Positions 51,604 to 63,084 of a stretch of 64,000 nucleotides of DNA are shown piece by piece. Origin of the DNA: Linyphia triangularis (Eukaryota; Arthropoda; Arachnida; Araneae; Linyphiidae); NCBI GenBank assembly GCA_963978545.1, contig OZ021727.1, positions 53,084,487-53,148,486 on the forward strand, read 5' to 3'. The notes beneath the pieces are model-generated. The model did no database searches. It saw only the letters and a program-made list of their open reading frames with translations, and was not told the DNA's origin. Every line of letters begins with the position of its first letter. The stretch's first letter is position 1. A program made the position numbers and the translations under genes.

Positions 51604-53829
51604 CACTTTGACTGCCGAAAACGAAGACCTGAGAGTCATGCTCTCATTTCGACACAATTTGAATATTTGATTTTCTGACAAGAGAACCGTCACTCGATTT
51701 CAGGTGACATGGCAGCCAAAGTGTCAAGTAAGTAGAAATAATTTCCACTTAACTGATAATTCAAATAATGAAAATTTAATGTGTATTCCTTAAAAACATT
51801 TAGTTTTAATAACAATTATAATTAATAACATATTATAAACATAACTTTTGTTTAATAACATAAACATAATAATTCAGTATTATAAATATAACTCAAATTC
51901 AGAAAATTTAACATAAAAATTCAATATTATTTTATTTATAACTTCATTATTTATTGTTTTTTGTGTTATTTATTAAAGCATTTCAAGCAATGTGCTGTCT
52001 GATCCTTGCAATGCCCACAATACGTCTTTACTCTTGTAATTTTGTTAGTGGCATAATCTCTACCCTTTTTCTTGGACAAATTTGTATATCATTCCTTGCA
52101 TCGTTTATGGGACTCTCTTGCAGATCCCTCATATGATTGAAGAACATGTTTATGTGACAATATTTGAATTTCATCATAACTTCCCTAAATTGTAACATAT
52201 TCATATTTTTAGTGCACCATCTTTTATGAATATACCAAGCATTCAAGAGGGAAGTTCCGCACATTAATTGTATTACTACTTTTCGATACCATTTAATGGT
52301 TTTTCGTAAACAACTGTAATACATAGATATTTGATCTGATAAATCCACACCTTTTTTGCAATAATACAATCAAACACAGCATCGGGCTTTACTTTGCCAT
52401 TTGTTCCTTGCACAAATTTACACCGGTGATTCTTTAAGGATTTAACATGCATACTGGTCTTTTGTCAGTACATTTCAGAAATTTTACACCGCTACCGATT
52501 TTCGAAACTCATAATTCCATAATTTTTTTTTTGCCTGCGGTGGTAGACATTTTTTGTTTATTTTTACAGTACCGCAAATAAATGTATTTTTCTCTAAAAG
52601 TTCTTCACCCAAAGGGACACTTGTATAATAACTATCAGTAAATAGTATGCAGACCTCAAATAATAAGCCATTTAGTAATATCATTATTAGATAATGAGAA
52701 TGTGATTTTTCAATGATCGTTTCATTTTTCCTGTCATAAATTTCGATATTATAAGTGTAACCTTCAGGCAAACACAATTTGTATAATTTTACGCTATACT
52801 TATGTCGCTTGCCTGGGATGTATTGACGAAAACCTAAACGTCCTCTCCATGGAACCATACTTTCTACGTTAACGATATTTTCCCCAGGAATAATAGCATT
52901 TTGAAACTCTCCTATAATATTTCTAATTTTGTTCAACCGATCCTGAGTTCTAGGTGTGGTTTTGTCAAAAAAAGAAGAAAAAAAAAATTAAATATTTAAG
53001 GACAGATAAAAAACGGTCACGTTTCATGTTGTTGGTTTTTATATATATACGGGCGTCCGTATACATGTCCTTTTTAGACCAATATAATATTATTTCTGGG
53101 ACTTGAATTGCACCCATTATAAGCACAATTCCAATAAATGAGTTCATTGCTTCCCTTGTTACAGATTTCCAGTCCAGTTGATGTGTTCGGCTATTACATG
53201 AAAAGTCATTTATGCATTGTGCAGCATATTTATTAGTTTCTTCAACTATCATATCTAATATATGGTCTGTGAAGAATAATTTAAATAAAGCATAAGGGTT
53301 ATTACAGCCGGTGCCTTCAATTAAAAAACGTGTCTTCTCCAGAATATTCATTTATTATTGGACTTCCTTCTCTTATTTCCTGCCATTCACTATTTTCTTC
53401 TAAATCAAAGTTGGAAAATTCATTGTCTTCGTCTGAAGATGAAGAGAAAATTTTCGATCTTGGTGTATTTGTCCTGCTTATATGCAGAACTTCGTCAGAC
53501 GAATCACGTACATCCATTACCATCTTATCTATTATTATGGGCAAGACAAACCCAACATACACTTACAAAAAGATACGAATTCGGAAAAATTTCAGCACTA
53601 TTCTATTTTCACGGTAAAAATTCAAAAGATTCAGAGAGGATGAGGTGAATTCACAAAGAATTTAGCCTTAGTCAATCACACAAAACTTACCACGATGATG
53701 TTGCCCTTTGTCCTTGGATTGTCAATGCTGCATAATGCAATGGATTAGCTCTCGTCTGAGAGAGAAAAAAGCTTTAAGCGCAACAGCCAATGGGCGAGGG
53801 ACATGAATTATAGCTCCGGCGTGAACGTG
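51604..53829 (-). mobile_element. piggyBac-family DNA transposon, complete ends, dead transposase
   Basis: The 2226-base element is bounded by imperfect terminal inverted repeats: CACTTTGACTGCCG at the left (51604-51617), and CACGTTCACGCCGG read inward from the right end (reverse complement of 53816-53829). It sits between two TTAA tetranucleotides (51600-51603 and 53830-53833), the hallmark target duplication of piggyBac. The single internal gene on the minus strand encodes a recognisable piggyBac transposase broken by frameshifts. Transposition would need another copy's enzyme. Confidence 0.88.
51966..53523 (-). pseudogene. piggyBac transposase pseudogene (at least four frameshifts)
   Basis: piggyBac transposases cut and paste DNA at TTAA using an RNase H-fold DDD centre. 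Reading from the Met codon at 53523-53521, segments in order are: an acidic/Ser-rich N-terminus (SSSSDEDNEFSNF); after a frameshift near 53340, a DDE_Tnp_1_7-type start (NNPYALFKLFFTD, SFIGIVLIMGAIQVPEI, MKRDRFLSVLKYL); after a second frameshift in a T-rich run near 52970-52990, the piece QDRLNKIRNIIGEF, then VPWRGRLGFRQYIPGK and LFTDSYYTSVPLGEELL; after a decayed gap (52370-52484), KKGVDLSDQISMYYS. After a shift near 52060 comes the C-terminal cysteine motif CGHC...HCLKC, then a stop at 51966. The Asp pair in GVDLSDQ and the Asp in FTDSYYT are kept. The first catalytic Asp, normally in DESM, is replaced (VESM). Two of the shifts lie in homopolymers, so some could be sequencing error, but the decayed gap and lost Asp show real decay. 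Confidence 0.88.
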
Positions 53830-53833
53830 TTAA
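53830..53833. repeat. Right TTAA target-site duplication of the piggyBac element
   Basis: TTAA directly after the right inverted repeat. Confidence 0.85.
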
Positions 53834-53924
53834 AGTAGCCTCTTAATTTAAAGTCGCTCAAGTTATTACCATTTATAATAAACTATGTTACGGTGATTTT
53901 TTAAATATATTTTATTAAAAATGT

Positions 53925-55078
53925 TGTGGCGAAGTGGCTTTTGGTGAATTGTGTTTCACCTAAACACTTCAATCACTTTTTGTTAATTTATTAATATGCG
54001 ATATTTTAATTGTGTAGGCACTGGTGATGCATGACTCAGATTTTTTAAAGTAAAGGGTCCATTAGACACTACTGTCCTCAGCTTCGTTAAAAGCAGATGT
54101 TTCGGGGGGAGGAATTGTGTAAGTTTTTTTTTAATTATTCTGGGTTAGCTTAGGGCGGATTCAAGTCGGATATATTTCGGTGTGGAACGTCGAGCGGGAC
54201 GAGGTTATGAGACTAAAGTCAGAGAATTGAACCCTACAAAGAATCCAAAGGTCGCCTAGCCAGGCAAAAGGATACAGCATATATTGCTTGTGGGGCATAG
54301 GTTTAGGTCCAATAAAGGGCGCATGACTGAAAAGAAAGTAAAAGCGCACCAATCAGGTTGCTGCCAAGTTTTCAAAGTGGTTTGCTGGTGCAACTGTTCT
54401 GAAAAATTACTATACGATTCTTCCTCTGCTCTCAACAATCTTCTCTTCCAAAAAGGAGTGCGTCTGGATACGCCACATTCTCTCTGACCGTGCAAAATCT
54501 GAGAGTGGAACCGTTAAGATGTCACCGTTACGTTATTCTCTCGTACTCCACCACAAAGGAGTAAGTCTTTATGGCATCCTTTCTCGATAACACAGATAAA
54601 TACGAAAGAGTTTAAATTAAGCGTGAATAATTTAGGTGGTAATTTAATTTAATTTCGATGACAGCTTTTTGTGTTAAAAAAATGATAGTTTTCACGTTGT
54701 GAGAAGTGTTGACGTTTACCTTCTCAGTAAATTTAAGTTAATCGAGATTGTTATTAAGTGGGTTTATTATAGAGTGGGTGTCGTGTTTTCTTACAGGTTA
54801 GGTGATAATTGATGTTCTAGTTACCTCACATTCAGGTAAACCTTTACACCATTCTTATTCTATTGATATTTCGGTTGTGTTGATTTTATTAATTCATCTC
54901 TGTGAACCTTATTGGCATTCTTTCTTTATTGCCATATCATGTTAGTGAGACATGGCTCTTGTTTGAACTATACTACGAAATACAACGCAACGTTAAAATA
55001 TGATCAGGACCCAAGTAATTAATTATTTTTTTTCTAGTAATTTTGGGCAGAGGGTGCGAGCGACCAGGCTTTACAACA
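53925..55078. mobile_element. Solo LTR A of an LTR retrotransposon
   Basis: It begins TGTGGCGAAGTGGC and ends CTTTACAACA (TG...CA). A perfect 5-base duplication AATGT lies immediately outside both ends (53920-53924 and 55079-55083). Length 1154. No gag-pol sequence adjoins it, so it is a solo LTR left by LTR-LTR recombination. The related copy at 55587 defines its ends independently. Short open frames inside (for example 54256-54495 minus) are not genes. Superfamily unknown; a 5-base duplication fits Gypsy, BEL/Pao or Copia. Confidence 0.85.
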
Positions 55079-55175
55079 AATGTTTTCTCTGAGTTAGTTG
55101 AGTTGAAAAAATTGTTAATGGGGTTCAATAAATTAGTTATTAATAAATCAGTGGAATTTTACTAAATAGCCCTGT

Positions 55176-55359
55176 AAAAGATACTAGTTTTAATGAAAAT
55201 CTTTTTAAATAGGTTTGAATAATTTAAGTTAAGTTAAATATATTTCAAATTTTCTAGCATTTCTAATAAAAGATACTAGTTTTAATGAAAATCTTTTTAA
55301 ATAGGTTTGAATAATTTAAGTTAAGTTAAATATATTTCAAATTTTCTAGCATTTCTAAT
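55176..55359. repeat. Perfect tandem duplication of a 92-bp unit
   Basis: The unit starting AAAAGATACTAGTTTTAATG occurs twice head to tail (55176 and 55268) with no difference that I can see. It lies between the two solo LTRs. Perfect identity implies a very recent duplication or an assembly artefact. Confidence 0.9.
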
Positions 55360-55586
55360 AAACTTTTCCCACTATTCATGTCTCAGTTGCCCATCAATAC
55401 GAGTATTCTTAATCTTTAACAGTTGAGTGTGGTAACAGGTTCCCTGAAAGGAATGTCTGAGATATATGATCAAATTTGTATGTATGTTATGTTGTAGTTG
55501 CCAATGCAAGTAGTTTCAAATAATTTTTTGCCAGCGTGTGTTCAAAAGAAAAAAAAAATTGCTAAAAGGCTTTGGGTATGGTTGAC

Positions 55587-56991
55587 TGTGGTGAAGTGGC
55601 ATTTGGATAAAAGGTTCTCACCCAAGACACTTCAACCACTTTTTGGTGTTTATTAATTAATTTGTGAGGTTTTAATTTTGTGAAGTTTTAACTGTGTAGG
55701 CACTTGTGGTTGATAACTCAGTTTTAAAAGTAAAGGATCCGTTACACCCTACTGTCCTCAGCTTTGGTAAAACCAGATGTTTTTGGGGAAGGAATTGTGT
55801 TAGGGGATTTTCGTCGGTTCTATGCTGGCTTAGAGAGGATGTAAGTCGGATATATTTCGATGCTGAATGTCAAGCTGGATGTGTTTATGTGACGTAGGTC
55901 AGAGAGGTAAATTTTGCAACGAAACCAATAGTCGCCTGGCCGGGCAAAAGGGTTCAGCCCTTATTGCTTGGGAGGCGTAGGTTTTGGTCCAATGAAGGGC
56001 ACAGAACCTATAGCAAAGCTGATAGCGCACCAATGGTATTCTGACCAAGTTTTTAAAAGCTGGTTCAGCTCTAAAAAATGACGACACTTCACGACCCTCT
56101 CTGCTCTAGCTACCTTGTCTGCCAACTAGTGAGTGGGAGACGCAACGCTCTCGCTCTGACCAGCTAAATCTAAGGGTGCATGAGATGTTCCCCGCATTCC
56201 AGCATGAACGGGTAAGTCCTTCTGGCATTCGTTCTCGCTAGCACAGTTAAATCCGAAAGAGTTTAATTCGTGTAAAAATAATTTAAGTGTTAATTTAAAA
56301 TAATTTAGAGGACAGATTTTTAAGTAAAATTATTAGCCGTCGCGTAGTGAGAAATGGCAACGTTTACATTCTCAGTAAAGTTAAGTTTAGTGCAATCGTC
56401 ATTTAAAATGTAAGAGTGTTTAATAAATAGATAACTTTCTAGTTTGATATGTTAACTTAATTTGTGTTTGAAAACAGAGTTTGTGTAGTTGTACGTTTCG
56501 TTTTTGTATTGTTATAATATGACAATTTCATGAGTCTCTCTCTCAACCACAAGCACCGAGCCGTATTTGTCATCCTATGTATTGTCTAAACCATTGTGTT
56601 CTCTTTCGTATTAATTTACAGTATTCAAGAAATTAAATGATGTTATTTAACCTCAACATGGAGTTTTTCGTAGGAATCGAACCATTTTTGGGAGCGGGTT
56701 ACTTGCTTCCTTTACAGGTTAGATTTTAGTTGATGTCCGTGCTTCCTCAAGTTCAGGTAAACTATTATTGTATTGATGTTTCGGTTAGGTAGATAATTTA
56801 GCTTAATGTAGTGTAGTACCTTATTGATAACCCTTGTTTTCGAAGAACCTTGCCCTATAGCATGTCCGTAAGACTTGGCGCTTTTTAAATAAAACACAAC
56901 GCAACTGTTAGGAAACGATCAGGACCCAACTAGTAATTTAATCTAGGTGTATTTTTGGGCAAAGGGAGAGGGTGACCAGGACTTTACGACA
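55587..56991. mobile_element. Solo LTR B, same family and orientation as LTR A
   Basis: It begins TGTGGTGAAGTGGC and ends CTTTACGACA. Long collinear similarity with LTR A is visible, e.g. both carry ACTGTCCTCAGCTT, GTCGGATATATTTCG, GCGCACCAAT, GATCAGGACCCAA and GGGCA near the end. Flanks are TTGAC (55582-55586) and TTGAG (56992-56996), a 5-base duplication with one change. Length 1405, about 250 longer than A, mostly from extra sequence around 56400-56690. The different target duplications show A and B inserted independently. Confidence 0.8.
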
Positions 56992-56999
56992 TTGAGTAC

Positions 57000-59900
57000 G
57001 GTTATTCAATTCACACATAGTTATATTTTAGTTCAAAATTTATACAATCAATATTTTGAAATATGAATTTATCTTAAGATTTAAAAAAATATATATAAAA
57101 TTTATGTCGATTAAAATACTTTATACTTTTTAAATAAATGTAGGCATTTAGAGTTTCGATATTTTATTTATTTTGAATTAAAAAAGAAAAAGGACTATTT
57201 TTTAATTTTGTCAATTTAAAAAATATATATTATGAAATTAAAGAAAATAAAGACATTAATGAAACACATATATTTAATGATAGATACAAATACTTCATGA
57301 TTTTTATGATTACATAAAAAGCTTTAGATTTTCTTAGTAAGCTAATCTTCATTTAAAACATGTTGCAAGAAATACAGGTAAAAAAGTTTTTGAAGCTTCC
57401 TATTTAAAATAGGGTCACAACTTAAACAGTAAAAGCTCAAATCATAATTAAGGCAAAAATAAAATTGTGTTAGTAGTTTATTCAATCAATTTTGAAGTGA
57501 TGGATTGAAAAAAAAATTTTTTTGTGGATCTCGATAAATACTCAATGCTTCTTCTATGATACTAATGTAATAATTTTCAATAAAGATTCATTTTATCAGA
57601 TTAAAGTTTTCATTAGGATAGAAATATTACGTTGGTGTTATTTAAATTTAAATTTTTTTCATTAATTTTTTTAATTAACAATAGATTGACAGTTTTAAGC
57701 TATCGGACACCTTTAATCTTATAAAATAGTATTGCTAAGGTTTCATGCAAGTATGCTCGGTCCAAAAGAGTTTAACTTACAGTTAACTTGTTTAAATAAA
57801 TGTTAATGTTATTTATTTGAAAATTTTTTAAATTCTGATTTCGTACTTACAAAGAACTCTAAAACTGATACTTTAACCAGAATAATATCTATATAATAAT
57901 TATAATTATTGATATAGCTTAAAAAATATTTGTAACTCTAATAAAAAGATATTAATTAAAATTAAAAATTTCAATTTCATATGCATAAATTAAAACTATA
58001 TTATAAACACAAATATAATTTAAATGTGTATGCCTAGATTTATTTGAATTTATAAAAGATATATTTTTGAATTGCCCCATATAAACATTTTTATCGAGGT
58101 TTCTTTCGCAGAATGTTACGTTTATACACAGAAATTACAAAACATTTCAAGACAAATATTTAAAGCTCAATTTATAATAATTTATTTTTGAGAATGTTAC
58201 TCCTTTTGTTTTATGTTAAATTTTACACGTTGATTTCTTTATTTATTCATACTTAGAAATTATATCATACAGATTAAAATTGTATTAACGTTTAAAAGTT
58301 CTTAATCACTTATTACAGTATCAAACCAAATAGTTGAGTCTTAAACTAACTTCCAAAATGTATAAAAATAAGGTGCTACAAATGATGGAATAAGATGCTC
58401 AAATGGTATTTTATTTTTAAGTATTTTTTTTAATAGAATTTTGTAATTTTAGAAAAAATAAATTAGGGTGAAGTAAGCATCATCTAATAAATCTTATTCA
58501 ACAATGCAAAAATGTAACTTGGATAAATATAGCTTTTATAAAGGCCAAATAAAGATGTTAATGTGTTTTGACATTTTTATAAAAAAATAAAAGTTATTTT
58601 ATACTTCTGCAGTCCTTCAATTAAAAAAATTTGAAAGATCAAATTGTAGAAAATGAACAGTTTTTTTTAGGAATGGGGGATCTATTTGCAATTCCCTGCG
58701 AAAGAAAGACAAAGCTGAAAAGATAGTGTTGGAAAACACTATTAACAAAGATATTTCATGACACTTTTTCTTATTTTGGTTCAAAGATCGATTTTTGATG
58801 CTCCAAAAGTTTTTTCTTCCGTTCTGAGAATCATTTATTTTTACTAGACATTTTAGATGGATGGATAAGTGAAGAAATATTTCTCCGGAACCATTGCATG
58901 AGAAATAATTTTCTCATTAATCTTTTCTGTACAATGTAGATATTTGAATACAAAATGACAGTTATTTACTTTTAAAAAATAATTTTAAGTAATTATTCAT
59001 GAAGACTCAGATATTTTGAGATGATACAGCTTCAAAAATGTAATTAAACTTTGTCGATGTGCATAAGAATTGAAAGGCGGTGCTTTGCAAACAAATTTAA
59101 ATAATTATTCATAAAAGTTCTGGTATTTTTTATTTCCAATTGGTTAGAATAAGACAAAGTAATTTTTTTCTATGCAATAAATTCCTATAAAATTTATATT
59201 CAATCACATATACATTAAGGAATATTATAGATTGACATCGAAATCAATTCAAAGTAATATGCTTTACAGGAAGAAACAATAATAAATTATACTTGAACAC
59301 TCACATGTTATTCTATCATCAAAGAAAATGTATGTTGAATTTGTAAATGTTATAATTAGAAGTCAAAAAATGCTTATTTTTATTCTTAACATAGAATTCA
59401 CTGTTTATATTTTGATTTTTTCATTATGTTTGTTTATAAATAAATGACACACTGTATTTTTAAACTTTTATTTCCAGTTCAAAACAATGCAGCACATATT
59501 ATGCAGTTTAAAAAAAAAATACCAATTACACATAACCAGTGTGAATTTTTCGAAAAAGATGTAGGGAACTTATTTTTTGTTTCATAGTAAAATCTCATAA
59601 TGAACGAAATCAAAATTGGACATTTAATGATAATTCAAATTAATATTAAAATTCATTTTAAACTATTATAAACATTATGTAGCTAATTTTGAATAGTATA
59701 TTTTGTGTACTATAATTCTTCAAACAGACACTTAGCGGGACCATGAAGTTTTAAAATATTAGTAAGTGATTGGGTATTGAGGATATTAAATAAAACAATG
59801 TACAGTTTTTATTTAAATTTGTCTTAAATACATACCAAGGAATTTAAGAGCTATTATTAGCTCAATGAAACTTTACTAAATTTATTTGAGAATATCATGT

Positions 59901-61430
59901 TTTAATCAGTAATAAATCTAACTTATTGTGAAACAATCATGTTGTTTAAAATTGAAGTAATATCCTAATGTTCATAACATCTCCATAAAATATTTTACCT
60001 TTTTTAATTTCGAAAAAAAATATTATAAATGTAAACATATAGCAATTTTTCTACAATTCATTATTATCTTCTTATTTAATTCACATTAAAATCACAATTC
60101 CCCTTCTATTACATTAGTAACTGGTTTAGAGGCATCTGCAGGATTTCCATAATTAAATTAGTCACATGATACAAAAACACATCAAGAGGATTGTGTCAAA
60201 ACATAAGTAGAAACAAATTAGATTCATGACACTTGCAGTTCAGTCTCTTTTCTAATGAAGTCTTCTCTGAACTCCATTAACTTAATTTTCTCATGGACCT
60301 AAAAAGAGTTCACAAATGACAAAACTGGAAATTAGCCCAGAACGACATTTATTCAACTTTATACTTGTTCATTTATAGATATGACTATGATTTAGATTTT
60401 ATTTAAAATTGAATTGTACTATAATGTAAAACAAATCGTCTCATATTTCATGCTTAACAGTTTTAAAGATTTTCAATTATTATACAATGCATCTTTTTCA
60501 TTATGAAATGTTTTGAATAAAATGGTATTTTAAGATTTTCGTATTTAATTTTTTTTATTTGTTGATAAATTTTCTGTACCATTGTCTTGATAATAAAACA
60601 AAAACACTTCTAAACAATACCTAATGTTCGGTTGAACATACTAAATATTTATTGAATAGATACATTAAATAGTAATATACGTGTATCACATAAATTTAAA
60701 AAAAAAAAATTGAATTTAAGAAAGAAAATTTAGTTTCAGTTATTTCATTAAGATATTCTATTTTTCATTTATGTAATTTTACTATCATAAGTTTGACAAA
60801 ATGTCCTTCCCGTTCATTGAAATTAATTTACCAGTATAAGTAAAAATTAAATAATATATTTTAGTATATCTTAGAATTAAAACAAGTTTTCTGGAACCTA
60901 ATTAATGACGATTCATGTATAACAATTATTATTTCTTTCAAAGATTTAATCCCCAAAATTACTGAAATTTAATTCTTTCAATTTTATCAGTGACTTAAAC
61001 TAAATGAGTGTCAAATAAATACAGAAATATAAATATTTTAATTATGAATTCATAAAAGTTCGTGAAAGAATTTTTTTTTTTTGCAAGTTTTCATTAAAAT
61101 AAAATATTTTATCTGACAAAAAATTAATTTCCTTAATGAGTTTCGGATTGTTTATACATTATTCTATACAGTAGCAAACGAAGTAAAAGCATTTTCATCA
61201 AACGCGTTTGCAATAATCTTTTAATACCATGAGCCATGAGTAATGTATTTTCTTTTAAAACAAAATAATTAATGACAAATTTTAAATATTAATATATTTT
61301 GAGAATTTGTTAGTACTTATTACAATAAATAATTAATACAATGTGTGTAGATGAAGATAATATGTGTATTCATTAATTCTTTAAAGATTGCTTGGAATTT
61401 TGTGTGTGATTAAGACTGTATATAAAGAGC
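57000..61430. other. AT-rich non-coding DNA right of the LTRs
   Basis: About 4.4 kb with no recognisable exon, RNA or transposon. A modestly more complex patch lies at about 60100-60320 (GGCATCTGCAGGATTTCC, GCAGTTCAGTCTC). Stops are dense in all frames. Confidence 0.6.
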
Positions 61431-61502
61431 AGTAGGTCCTCACCCGGAGAAAGCATTGAAATGGCAACTTCAAATTCCTTCTGCACCGAAATGATTTGAT
61501 AT

Positions 61503-61514
61503 CCCCCCCCCCCC
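61503..61514. repeat. Poly-C run of 12
   Basis: Simple C tract next to an A run. Confidence 0.9.
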
Positions 61515-61532
61515 ACTTTTAAAAAAAAAAAT

Positions 61533-61670
61533 TTATTTGTTCTTTTTTTTTACTTCAACCTGTTTCAGAGAGGTGGTTCTCACACATATGTACGCGGAGG
61601 CAGGTGCTAGTTCATAAAGTCCTTCCTTTCCACTCCCAGCCGGGAGTTCAACCAACCAACCAAAGAGCAG
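61533..61670 (-). mobile_element. Candidate short retroposon (SINE-like) with poly-A tail, minus strand
   Basis: Read on the minus strand, a GC-richer body (GGTTGAACTCCCGGCTGGG, GGAAAGGAAGGACTTTATG, CTAGCACCTGCCTCCGCG, GAGAACCACCTCTCTGAAAC) runs straight into an A-rich tail (AGTAAAAAAAAAAGAAC). A GC-rich body of about 130 bases ending in poly-A within 75% AT DNA is the look of a SINE or truncated retroposon. GGTTGAACTCCC resembles a weak tRNA-type B box but is not a clear match. No target duplication was identified. A minus-strand 60-codon open frame covers it and is probably incidental. Confidence 0.3.
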
Positions 61671-62029
61671 TAAAATATATTGCAATCGAAAGTTGAGTAA
61701 TTTATGGAGGAACAATTATATTTTGAAATGTAACACTACATTTAATTATGAAGTAGTATAATTATCAATACATTTCATCTTTAATACACATACTACATAT
61801 CATCATTTAAAATATTCTGAGGTAAAATATACTGAATATTAGATTTTTGTATAAAATAAAATTATTTTTTTTATAATGTATTTTTAATTTTAAAGTAATA
61901 TTTGTGTGCTTCAGAAAAAATTTCCTTCTAAAATTTCGATCTGAAATTCTGTTTATACCAAATTTCATTAAAATGTAAACATAGCTATATATTATGTTTA
62001 AAAACCACTTTGTGTGGAGTTATTAATCA

Positions 62030-62240
62030 TCATGGATTCCAAAGTTATTCATGTGTTCGCTTATTTAGTCGCTATTTTGATTGCCTCATTAAAAGTCTCT
62101 GGATTCGTTTCGGGAAGGTCACTTTTTAATCTTGGTTCCAGCCTCATAGCAATTTTGTCGTTCGTAATTTGCTTACCTTGTTTTTTGGCTCTTCATTCAA
62201 GAGTGTCCATGGTACACTTAGGTAATTTCTTGAAGTGGCA
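62030..62240 (-). pseudogene. Possible fragment of a retrotransposon Gag capsid gene
   Basis: On the minus strand one frame reads KIAMRLEPRLKSDLPETNP followed by TFNEAIKIATK, interrupted by stops on both sides. This resembles the capsid C-terminal pattern of Ty3/Gypsy-type Gag proteins (a ..L.P.L...L....P.TF.EA...A signature), which packages retrotransposon RNA. Upstream pieces are too eroded to assign. The + strand 82-codon hydrophobic frame over the same bases (62014-62262) is then a shadow. The match is to a short, loosely conserved motif, so this is tentative. Confidence 0.3.
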
Positions 62241-62419
62241 TCTATCTATTTTGTATTATTAAATTTTAATTTTTTGTTCGAGATGTCAATTTCTTTTTAG
62301 AAATATTCTGGGAATACTTTTATTACCTCACCTTGACTTTTAGTTTTATTTACATTTTCTTCAGTTATCAAATATTTTAAAGCAATCATAAATTTTCCAC
62401 ATTAACTCCGTTTATCCAT

Positions 62420-62900
62420 CTCGCTCTCTTCCTGGAATTTATCATCAACATTTAAAAAAAAGTCACACCCCTTTGTCAAACACAAATTTCAATTGAGGAA
62501 AGCGACCCATGTTTGAAAGCAACGTGTTTTTTAAGCAACAGTTCAAGGCACCCAACGTAAAATAATGACAAGCAAAGTTTCCACTCTAATTATTACTTTA
62601 TTTTTGACAATGAAGTCTGTAAAAGTACATTCTTGTGAGTAATGAGAGCAATCTACCATTTATACAAAGGATGACAAGGTTCAGATGTACCTACAATTCT
62701 CAATCACGAATAAAATCCCAAAAATGTGTATTTAACAATCGCAAATATTGATTAATTCAATCCGTACCCGGGAGCTTTATATTTCTACATCGTCTTTCTC
62801 ATTTATCTCGATTTCTCGAGAAATAATTCATCCAATCTCCAATATAAACAACCCATCGAAATTCTAAAAAATACAACTTCATCAGTAAGGCAAAAATAAC
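62420..62900. promoter_or_regulatory. Moderately complex block, candidate non-coding element
   Basis: Sequence such as GAGGAAAGCGACCCATGTTTG and CAATCCGTACCCGGGAGC stands out from the AT-rich background. No open frame. Function unknown. Confidence 0.2.
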
Positions 62901-63084
62901 AATAAATGTGTGTTATATATCTTTAATTAAATACAACATTGTATTAAGTTCCATCATTTATTCAACAAATTCGTTTTCAGCACTTTTATACAGTACACGT
63001 TATCAGACAACCATAAAAGCACTGTATTTAAATCAAAACATGAAAAGTGAGAAGAAGTGGACAAATATTTAGTAGTTGAAATTC

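Noticed and set aside
53330..53648. Two + strand open frames of 95-96 codons
   Set aside because: They are antisense shadows of the acidic/Ser-rich N-terminus of the piggyBac transposase.
54161..56087. Open frames of 62-79 codons inside the LTRs
   Set aside because: Non-conserved between the two LTR copies and without domain signatures.
53925..56991. A single retrotransposon with two LTRs and a short internal region
   Set aside because: The outer flanks do not match (AATGT versus TTGAG), while each LTR has its own matching 5-base flanks. The 504-base gap shows no gag-pol.
62014..62262. 82-codon hydrophobic + strand frame as a small membrane protein
   Set aside because: The minus strand of the same bases gives a more meaningful Gag-like reading. 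Hydrophobicity is expected from T-rich complement codons.
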